From: Aestuariibacter sp. GS-14
GTDB lineage: Bacteria > Pseudomonadota > Gammaproteobacteria > Enterobacterales > Alteromonadaceae
Length of the DNA stretch: 64,000 bases
Reading direction: 5' to 3'
NCBI RefSeq assembly: GCF_006494365.1
Contig: NZ_VHIP01000013.1
Location: 62,001 to 126,000 of the forward strand
The position numbers and the translations under genes were made by a program. Positions 1 to 8,511 of the stretch are shown here, piece after piece. The first letter of the stretch is position 1. Each line of letters opens with the position of its first letter. Under the pieces are notes generated by a model. It saw nothing but the letters and a program-made list of their open reading frames with translations, did not search any database and was not told the DNA's origin.

Positions 1-1104
1 CCCATCGCCCTGGCGCCCGGCATGGGATTGAACGCGTTTTTCGCATTCACCATCTGCATGACGCGTGAAATTCCCTGGGAAGCGGCATTGGGTATTGTAT
101 TTTGGAACGGTGTGCTGTTTTTATTGCTCACGCTCACCGGCGTAAGAACGCTCATAGCAGAAGCTATTCCCCCTTCACTTAAAATTGGTGTGCAGTGCGG
201 TATTGGCTTGTTCATCGCGTTTATTGGGTTGAAAAACGCGGGGTTAATTGTGGCCAACCCGGCTACCTTCGTTACCATTGGTGATTTGTCTAACCCCGCT
301 GTAATGCTGGCCCTGGCGGGTATTCTGCTCACAGTGGTACTGGTGATGAAGCGGGTAACCGGCGGTATTCTTATCTCTATCGTCTTGCTCACATTAATCG
401 GCACACTCATTCCAACCGAAAATGGTGCGTTAACGGCCACGCCGGAAGCCATTGTGGGCATGCCCGAACCCATCAGCGACACCTGGTTTGCCATGGATAT
501 CATGTACCCGCTGGAACACTTTGCCGAAACCTGGGATCTGATCTTTGCCCTGATGTTCGTGAATATGTTCGATACCATAGGCACACTGATTGGTGTATCG
601 CGTCGTGCCAATCTACTCGATAATGAAGGCAAGCTGCCTAAAATCGGTAGCGCCATGACCGCAGATGCCACCGCCAGTGTGGTTGGTGCTGCATTGGGTA
701 CCTCACCAGTGACCAGCTATGTTGAATCTGCCGCTGGCGCGTCTGCCGGTGGCCGAACCGGGCTGACCGCCATTGTGGTAGCCATCTGCTTCCTGCTTGC
801 GCTGTTTTTAACGCCATTAATGAAAGTGATCCCATTGATGGCGACTACACCCGCATTGGTCATGGTAGGCATTTTGATGATGGAATCCATTCGTCATCTG
901 GAGTTTGACGATCTGGGCGCTACCGCCACTGCCGTAGTGGCGCTGATGGCGATGCCGCTTACGTTTAGTATTAGTGAAGGGATCGCACTGGGTTTTATTA
1001 CCTATGTAGGGGTAAAACTCGGTGCTGGTAAATACAAGGAAATCAGCCTGATCACTTACTTGTTAGCCGCTGTATTCATATTGCGTTACTTATTAGGCTT
1101 ATAA
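1..1104 (+). CDS. Purine permease, NCS2/AzgA-like (5' end outside window)
   Basis: The frame is open from base 1 and reads PIALAPGMGLNAFF, so the gene begins upstream of the window and the ATG at 22 is internal. The signature APGMGLNAFFA, the motif NMFDTIGTLIGV, the motif GTSPVTSYVESAAG and roughly ten hydrophobic segments are typical of AzgA/GhxP-type proton symporters of the inner membrane that import adenine, guanine or hypoxanthine. The neighbouring operon encodes guanine deaminase and xanthine dehydrogenase, so guanine or hypoxanthine uptake is the likely job; the exact substrate cannot be read from sequence. A strong hairpin follows the stop codon directly. Confidence 0.9.
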   Translation, partial: PIALAPGMGLNAFFAFTICMTREIPWEAALGIVFWNGVLFLLLTLTGVRTLIAEAIPPSLKIGVQCGIGLFIAFIGLKNAGLIVANPATFVTIGDLSNPAVMLALAGILLTVVLVMKRVTGGILISIVLLTLIGTLIPTENGALTATPEAIVGMPEPISDTWFAMDIMYPLEHFAETWDLIFALMFVNMFDTIGTLIGVSRRANLLDNEGKLPKIGSAMTADATASVVGAALGTSPVTSYVESAAGASAGGRTGLTAIVVAICFLLALFLTPLMKVIPLMATTPALVMVGILMMESIRHLEFDDLGATATAVVALMAMPLTFSISEGIALGFITYVGVKLGAGKYKEISLITYLLAAVFILRYLLGL

Positions 1105-1115
1105 ACCAACATACA

Positions 1116-1147
1116 ACAACGGGGCATTTTGCCCCGTTGTATTTATT
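1116..1147 (+). terminator. Intrinsic terminator of the purine permease gene
   Basis: An 11-bp perfect stem (5' arm 1116-1126, 3' arm 1130-1140, GC-rich centre CGGGGC/GCCCCG, 3-nt loop) lies 11 bases after the permease stop. It is followed by a T-rich stretch (ATTTATTCCTTTTTTT). It sits between convergent genes and could also slow transcription coming from puuE, although the minus-strand tail is less U-rich. Confidence 0.85.
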
Positions 1148-1165
1148 CCTTTTTTTATTGTGGTA

Positions 1166-2065
1166 TCACAATGGAAAATGGGTTTGCCAGTGACGCGCGA
1201 TTTGCTCGCGGGTACACAACCAAACGTTGTCGTGACCTTGCACATATTCCACAAAACGCTTTAATGCAGCGAACCGGGCTGGCCGTCCTACAATGCGATT
1301 GTGTAATCCAATCGACAACATTTTAGGTTGCGTGGCGCCTTCTTCGTATAGCACATCAAAAGCATCTTTAAGATAGGTAAAAAACTGATCCCCACTGTTA
1401 AACCCCTGTGGCGTGCCAAACCGCATATCATTGGTATCCAGCGTATAGGGCACTATCAGCAAAGGTTTACTGTAGTGTTTATCGTAATAGGGTAAATCAT
1501 CCGCGTAGGAATCCGCGCAATATAAAATGTCATCGCGCTCGGCTAATAATGCCAGTGTATTGGGGCTGGTTCTGCCGGTATACCAACCCGCGGGCTTTTT
1601 GCCAGTGAGTTGTTCGTGCAATGCAACGGAAGCTTCCATTTGGGCGCGTTCTTCTTCCAGTGGCATAGACTGATAATGAATCCAGCGCATAGCATGACTG
1701 GCAATTTCCCAGTCGGCATCCAGCATGGCTTTTAATGCCTCAGGATGACGTTGTAGTGCCATCGTCACCGCAAATACGGTAACCGGAATGTTGGCTTCAG
1801 TGAACAATTTGTGCAATCGCCAGAACCCGGCACGACTGCCGTATTCATAAATCGATTCCATGCTGAGGTGGCGGTCCGGATAAGGTTGCGCGCCAATGAT
1901 TTCCGACAAAAAGATTTCCGAATGGGAATCGCCATGCAGCACACAGTTTTCACCGCCCTCCTCGTAGTTCAATACAAATTGAACGGCGATACGCGCGTTC
2001 CCTGGCCATGCAGGATGAGGGGGATTCGCACCGTACCCTACTAAATCGCGTGGATAATCACTCAT
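1166..2065 (-). CDS. puuE: Allantoinase, polysaccharide-deacetylase type (PuuE)
   Basis: The 299-residue protein matches the metal-independent PuuE allantoinases, which hydrolyse allantoin to allantoate and are unrelated to amidohydrolase-type AllB. Family features seen are the N-terminal stretch RDLVGYGANPPHPAWPGNAR, FVLNYEEGGENC, the region ASHAMRWIHYQSM and GWYTGRTSPNT. Length is normal for the family. Its ATG overlaps the stop of the upstream TetR gene (ATGA), so the two are translationally coupled. It supplies the last step of the purine pathway encoded in the neighbouring operon. No allantoicase or allantoate amidohydrolase is seen in the window. Confidence 0.93.
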   Translation of the reverse strand: MSDYPRDLVGYGANPPHPAWPGNARIAVQFVLNYEEGGENCVLHGDSHSEIFLSEIIGAQPYPDRHLSMESIYEYGSRAGFWRLHKLFTEANIPVTVFAVTMALQRHPEALKAMLDADWEIASHAMRWIHYQSMPLEEERAQMEASVALHEQLTGKKPAGWYTGRTSPNTLALLAERDDILYCADSYADDLPYYDKHYSKPLLIVPYTLDTNDMRFGTPQGFNSGDQFFTYLKDAFDVLYEEGATQPKMLSIGLHNRIVGRPARFAALKRFVEYVQGHDNVWLCTREQIARHWQTHFPL

Positions 2066-2715
2066 TCTGCTGTCTCCAGATATTTTTGTGGCACGGCCAG
2101 CCCACAGCCGGTAAGTACCAGACGCACCAGCTCTCTGGTGGCATCATCAAAATCAGCCCGCTTCATGGTTTTACCCCGCAAACTGCTGATTTGGGCAGAG
2201 AAGTCGGCGTAATGCTGGGTACAGGCCCAGATATGGAACAACAAATAACTAGGATCCACGGCCTGCATTTTGCCCTGAGTAATCCAGCTTTCTATGATGG
2301 CTACCCGGCCATTCATCCAGGCAACGTGCTCGTTGCGGAAAAACTTCGTCAGGTATGGCGCACCATTTAATACTTCCATTGCAAAAATTTTCGAGGCCAG
2401 CGGATGCGTGCGCGACATCGTCATCTTCTCAGCAATGTAATCAGCCAGCGAGATGGCGGGGTCGTCCTTACTGGTAACCATGTCGAAACGCGAATTCCAC
2501 AACGCCATAATGTCCTGCAACAGCGCAACATACAGTCCTTGTTTAGATTTGAAATAGTACAGTATGTTGGTTTTGGGCAACCCTGCTTCATCTGCAATCT
2601 GTTGCACCGATGTTCCCTTAAAGCCGTGTGTAGCAAAGGCTTTCTCAGCTGCACTAAGAATATTTCGCTTATTCTTAGCCCCAATGCTGCCTTCCATTTT
2701 TGATTTGCTTACCAT
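2062..2715 (-). CDS. TetR-family regulator, RutR-like
   Basis: The protein has an N-terminal TetR helix-turn-helix (about residues 17-63: NILSAAEKAFATHGFKGTSV, then QQIADEAGLPKTNILYYF). Its C-terminal half closely resembles E. coli RutR, including the stretches EVLNGAPYL and WACTQHYADF. RutR senses uracil/thymine and also acts on purine genes in E. coli; here the genomic context suggests a purine-pathway ligand, which is inference. The ATG at 2715 was chosen over a GTG at 2724; neither has a clear ribosome-binding site. The gene is divergent from xdhA, and palindromes of the RutR type lie in the shared promoter region. It is co-transcribed with puuE. Confidence 0.85.
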   Translation of the reverse strand: MVSKSKMEGSIGAKNKRNILSAAEKAFATHGFKGTSVQQIADEAGLPKTNILYYFKSKQGLYVALLQDIMALWNSRFDMVTSKDDPAISLADYIAEKMTMSRTHPLASKIFAMEVLNGAPYLTKFFRNEHVAWMNGRVAIIESWITQGKMQAVDPSYLLFHIWACTQHYADFSAQISSLRGKTMKRADFDDATRELVRLVLTGCGLAVPQKYLETAE

Positions 2716-2761
2716 CGATACCACTTTTTTTAATTAATCTGGTTCACACCCAGCAAAATCC

Positions 2762-2775
2762 TGACCAAGTAGTCA
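2762..2775. promoter_or_regulatory. RutR-type operator, regulator-proximal
   Basis: The 14-mer TGACCAAGTAGTCA is a near-perfect inverted repeat that fits the E. coli RutR core TGACCA-NN-TGGTCA with one mismatch. It lies about 47 bases upstream of the regulator's start, consistent with autoregulation. Binding is inferred from the motif only. Confidence 0.65.
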
Positions 2776-2922
2776 TCATTTTTGCATTGATTTGTATTCT
2801 GTTCCAGCCAATGCCAGGCGCTCTTTTATGTTACCGCTGAATCGTATCATACATTTAAGACAAGTTTATCGATATAAATTACCTTGCAGCACGCGTCTGA
2901 CCAGTAATTCACCCAAAAAATC

Positions 2923-2936
2923 TGACCAAGTGGTCT
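2923..2936. promoter_or_regulatory. RutR-type operator, xdhA promoter
   Basis: The 14-mer TGACCAAGTGGTCT fits the RutR core TGACCA-NN-TGGTCA with one mismatch. An extra half-site TGACCA lies at 2898-2903. The palindrome abuts the -35 region of the xdhA promoter (perfect -10 TATAAT at 2958-2963), so bound regulator should block RNA polymerase. Confidence 0.7.
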
Positions 2937-2970
2937 ACTTTTTGAATGGATTATGCTTATAATATTCAAC
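2935..2970 (+). promoter_or_regulatory. Promoter of the xdh-puuD operon
   Basis: A perfect TATAAT at 2958-2963 with a weak -35 around 2935-2941 predicts transcription starting near 2970. This rules out the ATG at 2946 as the translation start and supports the ATG at 3015. The -35 is poor and touches the operator, so control by the adjacent TetR regulator is plausible. Confidence 0.6.
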
Positions 2971-3014
2971 AATTTCTGGGGAATGCATCCTCACACCGTG
3001 GCCCGGAGCCAGCA

Positions 3015-4457
3015 ATGATAGAATTTTTACTTAATAATGAAAGGGTTAGCCTGGAAGAATGTGACTCAGGTATATCCGTGCAGCAGTATCTACGCCAGCA
3101 ACACAGGTTAACTGGCACAAAAGAAGGCTGTGCCGCGGGCGATTGTGGTGCATGCACGATCGTTCTTGGTGAAATTACCACAAATGATAACGCCATCGCC
3201 TACCGTTCAGTGAACAGTTGTATCACCCTGGTGGCGAATTTACACGGCAAACAAGTGCTCACCGTTGAGCATCTGGCAAAAGGTAATCAATTACACCCGG
3301 TGCAACAGGCTTTGGTGGATCACCACGGCAGTCAGTGCGGTTTTTGTACGCCGGGCATTGTGATGTCAATGTTCTCGTTGTATCACACTGACATACAACC
3401 CAGCCGGGAGGCAGTTAACAAAGCACTGTCAGGCAATTTGTGCCGTTGTACGGGATATCGCCCCATTATCGATGCCACCACGGAAGTGTGTGAAAACCGT
3501 CAGCCAGATCAATTCAATGCGGCTGAGCAGCAAACGCTGGCAATATTAAAAGAAATCCGGCACAAGCACGTTGATGTATTTGCCAATCGGGTTCATTTGC
3601 CTGACTCGCGGCAAGCCATGGCGATATTACTGGCAGCGAACCCATCCGCCCGTTTGGTGGGTGGCAGCACAGATTTGGCGCTGGAAGCCACGCAGCAGTT
3701 AAAAACGTTACCTGTACTTATTAGTACGCAGCGCATGCAGGATTGCAGGCAAATTACCATTTCCGACGATACCATTTCAGTGGGCGCGGCGCTCCCACTT
3801 AGCTACATTGAAGCGGTGCTGGTTGAGCATTTTCCAGCGTTGCATGAACTGATTGAACGCTTCGCTTCGCTCCCCATTCGCAACCAGGCTACCCTGGGCG
3901 GAAACGTCGCCAACGCCTCGCCCATTGGCGATATGCCACCGGTACTGCTGGCGTTGAACGCCTGTATTGAAGCTGACAATGGCACAACTACACGAATAAT
4001 TCCGGCCAGCGAGTTTTTTACCGGTTATCGCCAAACCCAGTTAATTCAGGGTGAATGGATCAAAGCAATCCATTTCCCGCGTCTGAGTCCCAATACCCAT
4101 TTGCGCGCTTATAAAGTCTCCAAGCGTCACGAAGACGATATTTCCGCCGTGTGCGCCGTGTTCGCCGTCACCATTGAAAACGATGTGATAACCGCCATTG
4201 CATCCGGCTTTGGTGGTGTTGCCGCCACGCCGGTAAGTTGTAATGAACTTGCCATCCAGTTAATGGGTAAATCCTGGCAGGACGAACACGTTAGAAAACG
4301 TGGTCAACACATTCTGATGGCGGCGTTTAACCCCATTGATGACGTACGAGCCTCTGCATCCTACCGCAAACAGGTGTTGGGTAATTTGTGGCAACGATTC
4401 TGGTTTGAAACCCAGTCTGACCTGCTAGTTTCCACACGGGTTCCACATTATGCGTAA
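3015..4457 (+). CDS. xdhA: Xanthine dehydrogenase small subunit (2Fe-2S/FAD), XdhA
   Basis: This 480-residue subunit carries the electron-transfer half of xanthine dehydrogenase. The N-terminal plant-type [2Fe-2S] domain shows EGCAAGDCGACT. The second [2Fe-2S] domain has QCGFCTPG and LSGNLCRCTGYRP. The FAD domain follows from about residue 190 with VGGSTDLALEA and LGGNVANASPIGDMPP, then the CO-dehydrogenase-type C-terminal domain. The ATG at 3015 has a GGAG six bases upstream and lies downstream of the predicted -10 box; a longer frame from 2946 would begin before the transcript. Its 3' end overlaps xdhB by 8 bases. It acts in the cytoplasm with XdhB, oxidising hypoxanthine and xanthine to urate with NAD. 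Confidence 0.95.
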   Translation: MIEFLLNNERVSLEECDSGISVQQYLRQQHRLTGTKEGCAAGDCGACTIVLGEITTNDNAIAYRSVNSCITLVANLHGKQVLTVEHLAKGNQLHPVQQALVDHHGSQCGFCTPGIVMSMFSLYHTDIQPSREAVNKALSGNLCRCTGYRPIIDATTEVCENRQPDQFNAAEQQTLAILKEIRHKHVDVFANRVHLPDSRQAMAILLAANPSARLVGGSTDLALEATQQLKTLPVLISTQRMQDCRQITISDDTISVGAALPLSYIEAVLVEHFPALHELIERFASLPIRNQATLGGNVANASPIGDMPPVLLALNACIEADNGTTTRIIPASEFFTGYRQTQLIQGEWIKAIHFPRLSPNTHLRAYKVSKRHEDDISAVCAVFAVTIENDVITAIASGFGGVAATPVSCNELAIQLMGKSWQDEHVRKRGQHILMAAFNPIDDVRASASYRKQVLGNLWQRFWFETQSDLLVSTRVPHYA

Positions 4458-6783
4458 ACTAATAGACCAACCACAACATCAAACCAGTGACTCACCCCTG
4501 CTGAAGTCTTCAAAACATGAAAGCGCGGTGCGTCAGGTGGCGGGTAATGCCCGCTATGTCGATGATATTCCGGTGCCAGCCAATATCGCCTATGCCTGCG
4601 TAGGTATTACTCAGGTAGCAAGCGGCACATTATCGGCATTGGATTTAACAGCGGTTAAACACGCTCCTGGTGTGATTGATGTCATTACGATTGATGACAT
4701 TCCAGGTCACACAGATATCGGACCGGTGTTTGAAGGCGATCCGATTCTGCTGGACGGCGAGATTAAATTCCATGGCCAACCGGTATTCGCGGTACTGGCC
4801 GGTACTGAAGAGCAGGCCCGCTACGCAGCAACACTGGCCACCATGGACATCGCTCCAGCCAGCGCAATCCTGACGGTTGATCAGGCTTTGGCCGTCAACA
4901 GCACAGTTAGACCGCCCCATGCGTTTGGTCAGGGCGACGCAGGTGCTGCGCTCGAACAAGCGCCGGTGACTGCACAAGGGCATCTCAGTATTGGGGGACA
5001 GGAGCATTTGTATCTGGAGGGTCAGGTTAGCCTGGCGTTGCCGGAAGAAGAAGATCGCGTGATGATTTATACCTCCAGTCAGCACCCCAGTGAAGTGCAA
5101 AAACTGGTTGCAGAAGTACTAGGGGTAAAACTACACAAAGTCACGGTAGACATGCGCCGAATGGGCGGCGGTTTTGGCGGTAAAGAGTCACAAGCTGCCC
5201 AATGGGCATGTTTGGCGGCAGTGTTTGCAATGCGTCAGCGCCGCGCTGTAAAAATGCGGCTACCGCGTGCACTGGATATGCAGGTTACCGGCAAGCGTCA
5301 TCCGTTTGAAAACAGCTATAACATTGGTTTTGATAGCGAAGGTAACATGCTGGGGGCAGAGATTACCGTAAATGGCAACTGCGGAAATTCACCAGATTTG
5401 TCTGACGCTATAGTCGATCGCGCTATGTTTCATGTAGACAATGCCTATCAATTGGGTGCTACGGCGATCACTGGCAACCGATTGAAGACGCACATGGTAT
5501 CGCACACCGCGTTTCGCGGATTCGGCGGGCCCCAGGGCATGATCATGGCCGAATTAATGATGGATGTAATCGCGCGTCGCACCGGGTTAGATCCGTTAAC
5601 CGTGCGTATGCAAAACCTCTACAGCGAAGCAAAGGGCCTTACCACCCCGTATGGAATGACGCTGGAACAAAACATTCTCCCTGAGTTGATTTCACAATTG
5701 GCAAACAGCAGTCAGTACTGGCAGCGCAGAGAAGAGGTCATTGCATTTAACCGCCACAGTCCCATTATCAAAAAAGGGCTGGCTCTCACGCCGGTAAAAT
5801 TTGGTATTTCGTTTACTGCCAAACACCTGAATCAAGCCGGTGCGCTCATTCACCTGTACACCGACGGGAGTATTCAGGTAAATCACGGCGGCACCGAAAT
5901 GGGTCAGGGTTTACATACCAAAATTGGCCAGATCGTAGCCCATGAATTTGGGGTTGAACTGGACAATATTGAAGTCACCGCCACACGCACCGACAAAGTG
6001 CCCAATACCTCGCCCACTGCCGCTTCCAGTGGTACCGATTTAAATGGTAAAGCCGCACAAAATGCCTGCTTAACCTTAAAGGCGCGATTGGCGGCGTTAT
6101 TTGCTGATACCTATCAGGTTTCAGCCGATGCGGTGACGTTCGCCAACGGTTATGTTAGTGCAGGCGAACACGCTGTTGCATTTGCCGACGTGATTCAGCA
6201 AGCTTACATGGCGCGAATTTCGCTGTCGGCAACCGGTTATTACCGCACGCCGAAAATTTTTTACGACAGAGAAAAAGGCAGTGGCCGCCCGTTCTTCTAT
6301 TTCGCCAACGGTGCAGCGGTATCTGAAGTAAGTGTAGACACCCTGACCGGCGAATACACGGTAGACGCAGTAGACATCCTCCACGACGTAGGTACCAGCC
6401 TCAATCCAGCTATCGACAGAGGCCAGATTGAGGGGGGCTTTATTCAGGGTATGGGCTGGGTGACCACTGAAGACTTGCGCTGGGATAACAACGGCAAGCT
6501 CATCAGTAACAATCTGGCCACCTATAAAATTCCCGCAGTGGGCGATACGCCTGCTCACTTCAACGTGGCCCTGTTTGACCGCCCGAATAATGAAGACAGT
6601 ATCTATCATTCCAAAGCAGTGGGTGAACCCCCTTTTATGCTGGCGATCTCAGTGTGGTGCGCCATTAAAGATGCGGTAGCCAGTCTGGCAGATTACCAAC
6701 AGGACCCCGATATTGCAGTCCCCGCCACACCGGAGCGTGTGCTCGAGGCCATTACAGCTCTCACGGAGAACCAGGATGCATAA
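4450..6783 (+). CDS. xdhB: Xanthine dehydrogenase large molybdenum subunit, XdhB
   Basis: The 777-residue molybdopterin-binding catalytic subunit shows the family motifs in order: RMGGGFGGKESQ, AFRGFGGPQGM (with the substrate-binding arginine), TAASSGTDLNG, and near the C-terminus KAVGEPPFML with the catalytic glutamate in GEPP. It hydroxylates hypoxanthine to xanthine and xanthine to urate. The start overlaps xdhA and the end overlaps xdhC, each by 8 bases, giving fixed stoichiometry by coupled translation. Length is usual for the separate-subunit bacterial enzyme. Confidence 0.96.
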   Translation: MRKLIDQPQHQTSDSPLLKSSKHESAVRQVAGNARYVDDIPVPANIAYACVGITQVASGTLSALDLTAVKHAPGVIDVITIDDIPGHTDIGPVFEGDPILLDGEIKFHGQPVFAVLAGTEEQARYAATLATMDIAPASAILTVDQALAVNSTVRPPHAFGQGDAGAALEQAPVTAQGHLSIGGQEHLYLEGQVSLALPEEEDRVMIYTSSQHPSEVQKLVAEVLGVKLHKVTVDMRRMGGGFGGKESQAAQWACLAAVFAMRQRRAVKMRLPRALDMQVTGKRHPFENSYNIGFDSEGNMLGAEITVNGNCGNSPDLSDAIVDRAMFHVDNAYQLGATAITGNRLKTHMVSHTAFRGFGGPQGMIMAELMMDVIARRTGLDPLTVRMQNLYSEAKGLTTPYGMTLEQNILPELISQLANSSQYWQRREEVIAFNRHSPIIKKGLALTPVKFGISFTAKHLNQAGALIHLYTDGSIQVNHGGTEMGQGLHTKIGQIVAHEFGVELDNIEVTATRTDKVPNTSPTAASSGTDLNGKAAQNACLTLKARLAALFADTYQVSADAVTFANGYVSAGEHAVAFADVIQQAYMARISLSATGYYRTPKIFYDREKGSGRPFFYFANGAAVSEVSVDTLTGEYTVDAVDILHDVGTSLNPAIDRGQIEGGFIQGMGWVTTEDLRWDNNGKLISNNLATYKIPAVGDTPAHFNVALFDRPNNEDSIYHSKAVGEPPFMLAISVWCAIKDAVASLADYQQDPDIAVPATPERVLEAITALTENQDA

Positions 6784-7648
6784 GCCAGAATACCTCCTGC
6801 CAATCCCAAACTGGCAGATTCAGCGCTGGTATGAAGCCGTGAATCACTGCGAAAGTGCGGCCGAACCTTATGCACTGATCACAGTACTCACCACAGCGGG
6901 TTCAACCCCTCGCGATCAGGGCACTAAAATGGTGGTTACCCCCGACCGTCAGTATGACACCATCGGCGGTGGACACCTTGAATTTAAAGCCATTGAGTTA
7001 GCGCGTAAAGCACTGGTAGACGCCACACAGCAACGTAGAAACCAGCAAACTCTGCATTCATTTCCCCTTGCCAGCACCCTTGGCCAATGTTGTGGTGGTG
7101 CGGTAAAACTACTCATTGAAACCCATGTGAGTCATCAACAGGTGATTGCTCTGTTTGGGGCGGGCCATGTGGCGCAGGCGCTGGTACCGATTCTGGCCCA
7201 GTTACCCGTGCAAATTCGTTGGATTGATAATCGCGAAGCCCTTACCCCTAAGCAAATGCTACCGTCGAACACAACGTTTACACTGGACGATACCCCCGCG
7301 GGTGAAATCGCCCTGCTTCCCACTGATAGCTGGGTAATTATCATGACCCACGATCACCAGCTCGACTTTGAACTGGCTGAGAAAGCACTGAAACGACAGG
7401 ATTTGCCTTATGTAGGCATGATAGGCTCCGACACCAAAGCCAGACGCTTTCATCAACGGTTGCTGGCTAAAGGCGTTGCGCAATCCAGACTTGATGACTT
7501 TATTACTCCAATAGGCGAACTGTCAGTACCCGGCAAATTGCCCATTGAAGTTGCGGTATCGGTAAGTGCGCAAATTATTCAACGCCTGCACAAACGCGAC
7601 ACACTGTCGCAAGCACACCACGCACAACAGGAAACGTATGACGCTTGA
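6776..7648 (+). CDS. xdhC: Xanthine dehydrogenase accessory protein XdhC
   Basis: XdhC binds molybdenum cofactor, promotes its sulfuration and inserts it into XdhB. Family motifs are clear: GSTPRDQGTKMVV, TIGGGHLEF, LGQCCGGAVKLLIE, a Rossmann glycine motif LFGAGHVAQAL, GMIGSDTKARRF and PIGELSVPGKLPIEVAVS. The ATG at 6776 has GGAG seven bases upstream and gives 290 residues; an in-frame extension to 6713 lies inside xdhB and has no family similarity. It overlaps xdhB by 8 and uraD by 11 bases. Confidence 0.94.
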   Translation: MHKPEYLLPIPNWQIQRWYEAVNHCESAAEPYALITVLTTAGSTPRDQGTKMVVTPDRQYDTIGGGHLEFKAIELARKALVDATQQRRNQQTLHSFPLASTLGQCCGGAVKLLIETHVSHQQVIALFGAGHVAQALVPILAQLPVQIRWIDNREALTPKQMLPSNTTFTLDDTPAGEIALLPTDSWVIIMTHDHQLDFELAEKALKRQDLPYVGMIGSDTKARRFHQRLLAKGVAQSRLDDFITPIGELSVPGKLPIEVAVSVSAQIIQRLHKRDTLSQAHHAQQETYDA

Positions 7649-8159
7649 ACAACTGAATTCATTGCCGGCGCAGGACGCTTACCAGTGGTTTGAAACCACC
7701 TGCAGCGCGTCAAACTGGTGTAAAAAAATGGCTGAGCAGCGCCCCTATAGCAGTATAAATGCGCTGAAAGACACGGCCAAAACACTGTGGGCAACAATGG
7801 AAAAAGCCGACTATCTGGAAGCGTTTGAAGGCCATCCGATGATCGGCGACGTAAACAGCTTGCGGGCAAAATATGCCAATACCCAGGCAACAGCCGCGTC
7901 GGAACAACAAGGCACGCAGCAAGCCAGCGAAGCAACCCTGCAGCAGTTGCACGAACTGAATCACGCCTATAAACACAAACACGGCTTTATTTTTATTATT
8001 TGTGCAACGGGATTAAGTGCAGAGACGATGCTCAATGCACTGAAAGCCAGATTACCTAACGACACCCAAACCGAGTTAGATAACGCTGCCGCGCAACAAA
8101 TTAATATTACATTACTGCGTATCGACAAGGGTCTTACCCCATCGAACCAAGCAGGATAA
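7638..8159 (+). CDS. uraD: OHCU decarboxylase UraD
   Basis: The 173-residue protein matches 2-oxo-4-hydroxy-4-carboxy-5-ureidoimidazoline decarboxylase, which gives S-allantoin as the last step of the uricolytic trio. Seen are the N-terminal CSASNW-type segment, the active-site region FEGHPMIGDVNSLRAKYA with the catalytic histidine in GHP, and the C-terminal GFIFIICATGLSAETM. The ATG at 7638 has AGGA just upstream; the longer frame back to 7566 is inside xdhC. It precedes uraH by 28 bases. Confidence 0.93.
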   Translation: MTLEQLNSLPAQDAYQWFETTCSASNWCKKMAEQRPYSSINALKDTAKTLWATMEKADYLEAFEGHPMIGDVNSLRAKYANTQATAASEQQGTQQASEATLQQLHELNHAYKHKHGFIFIICATGLSAETMLNALKARLPNDTQTELDNAAAQQINITLLRIDKGLTPSNQAG

Positions 8160-8187
8160 CCAAAAGGATTGCCAATAGGAAACCATC

Positions 8188-8511
8188 ATGATCAGCTTAT
8201 CCAGCCACGTATTAGACACCACATCCGGTAAGCCGGTTGCCGGTTTACCGGTTACGCTTACCTGCCCCAATGGCGCACAGGTAACCGTTGAAACCAACGC
8301 CGATGGCCGCTGTAAAGAATGGCCGCGCATTGCCTTTGAGGACGGCACCTATCAACTGCGCTTTCATTGTGAGCGCTACCTCATCAATACACATGGCGCG
8401 TCTTTCTACCCCTTTGTGGATATACATTTTTCAATGACGTCTTCAGGCAAGCACTACCATGTGCCCTTGTTAATTTCGCCCTTTGGCTTTAGCAGTTACC
8501 GGGGTAGCTAG
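8188..8511 (+). CDS. uraH: 5-hydroxyisourate hydrolase, transthyretin-like (UraH)
   Basis: This short protein of 107 residues is a complete transthyretin-related hydrolase. It has the N-terminal SSHVLDTTSGKPVAGLPV, the central ADGRCKEWP, the segment FYPFVDIHF and the diagnostic C-terminal YRGS. It hydrolyses 5-hydroxyisourate to OHCU, the substrate of UraD encoded just upstream. No signal peptide is seen, so it is cytoplasmic. Its stop overlaps the GTG of guaD by one base (TAGTG). Confidence 0.95.
   Translation: MISLSSHVLDTTSGKPVAGLPVTLTCPNGAQVTVETNADGRCKEWPRIAFEDGTYQLRFHCERYLINTHGASFYPFVDIHFSMTSSGKHYHVPLLISPFGFSSYRGS

Noticed and set aside
2946-3014. Longer N-terminus for XdhA starting at the ATG at 2946
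   Set aside because: The -10 box TATAAT lies downstream of this ATG, there is no ribosome-binding site, and the added residues do not resemble the family. The ATG at 3015 has GGAG at good spacing.
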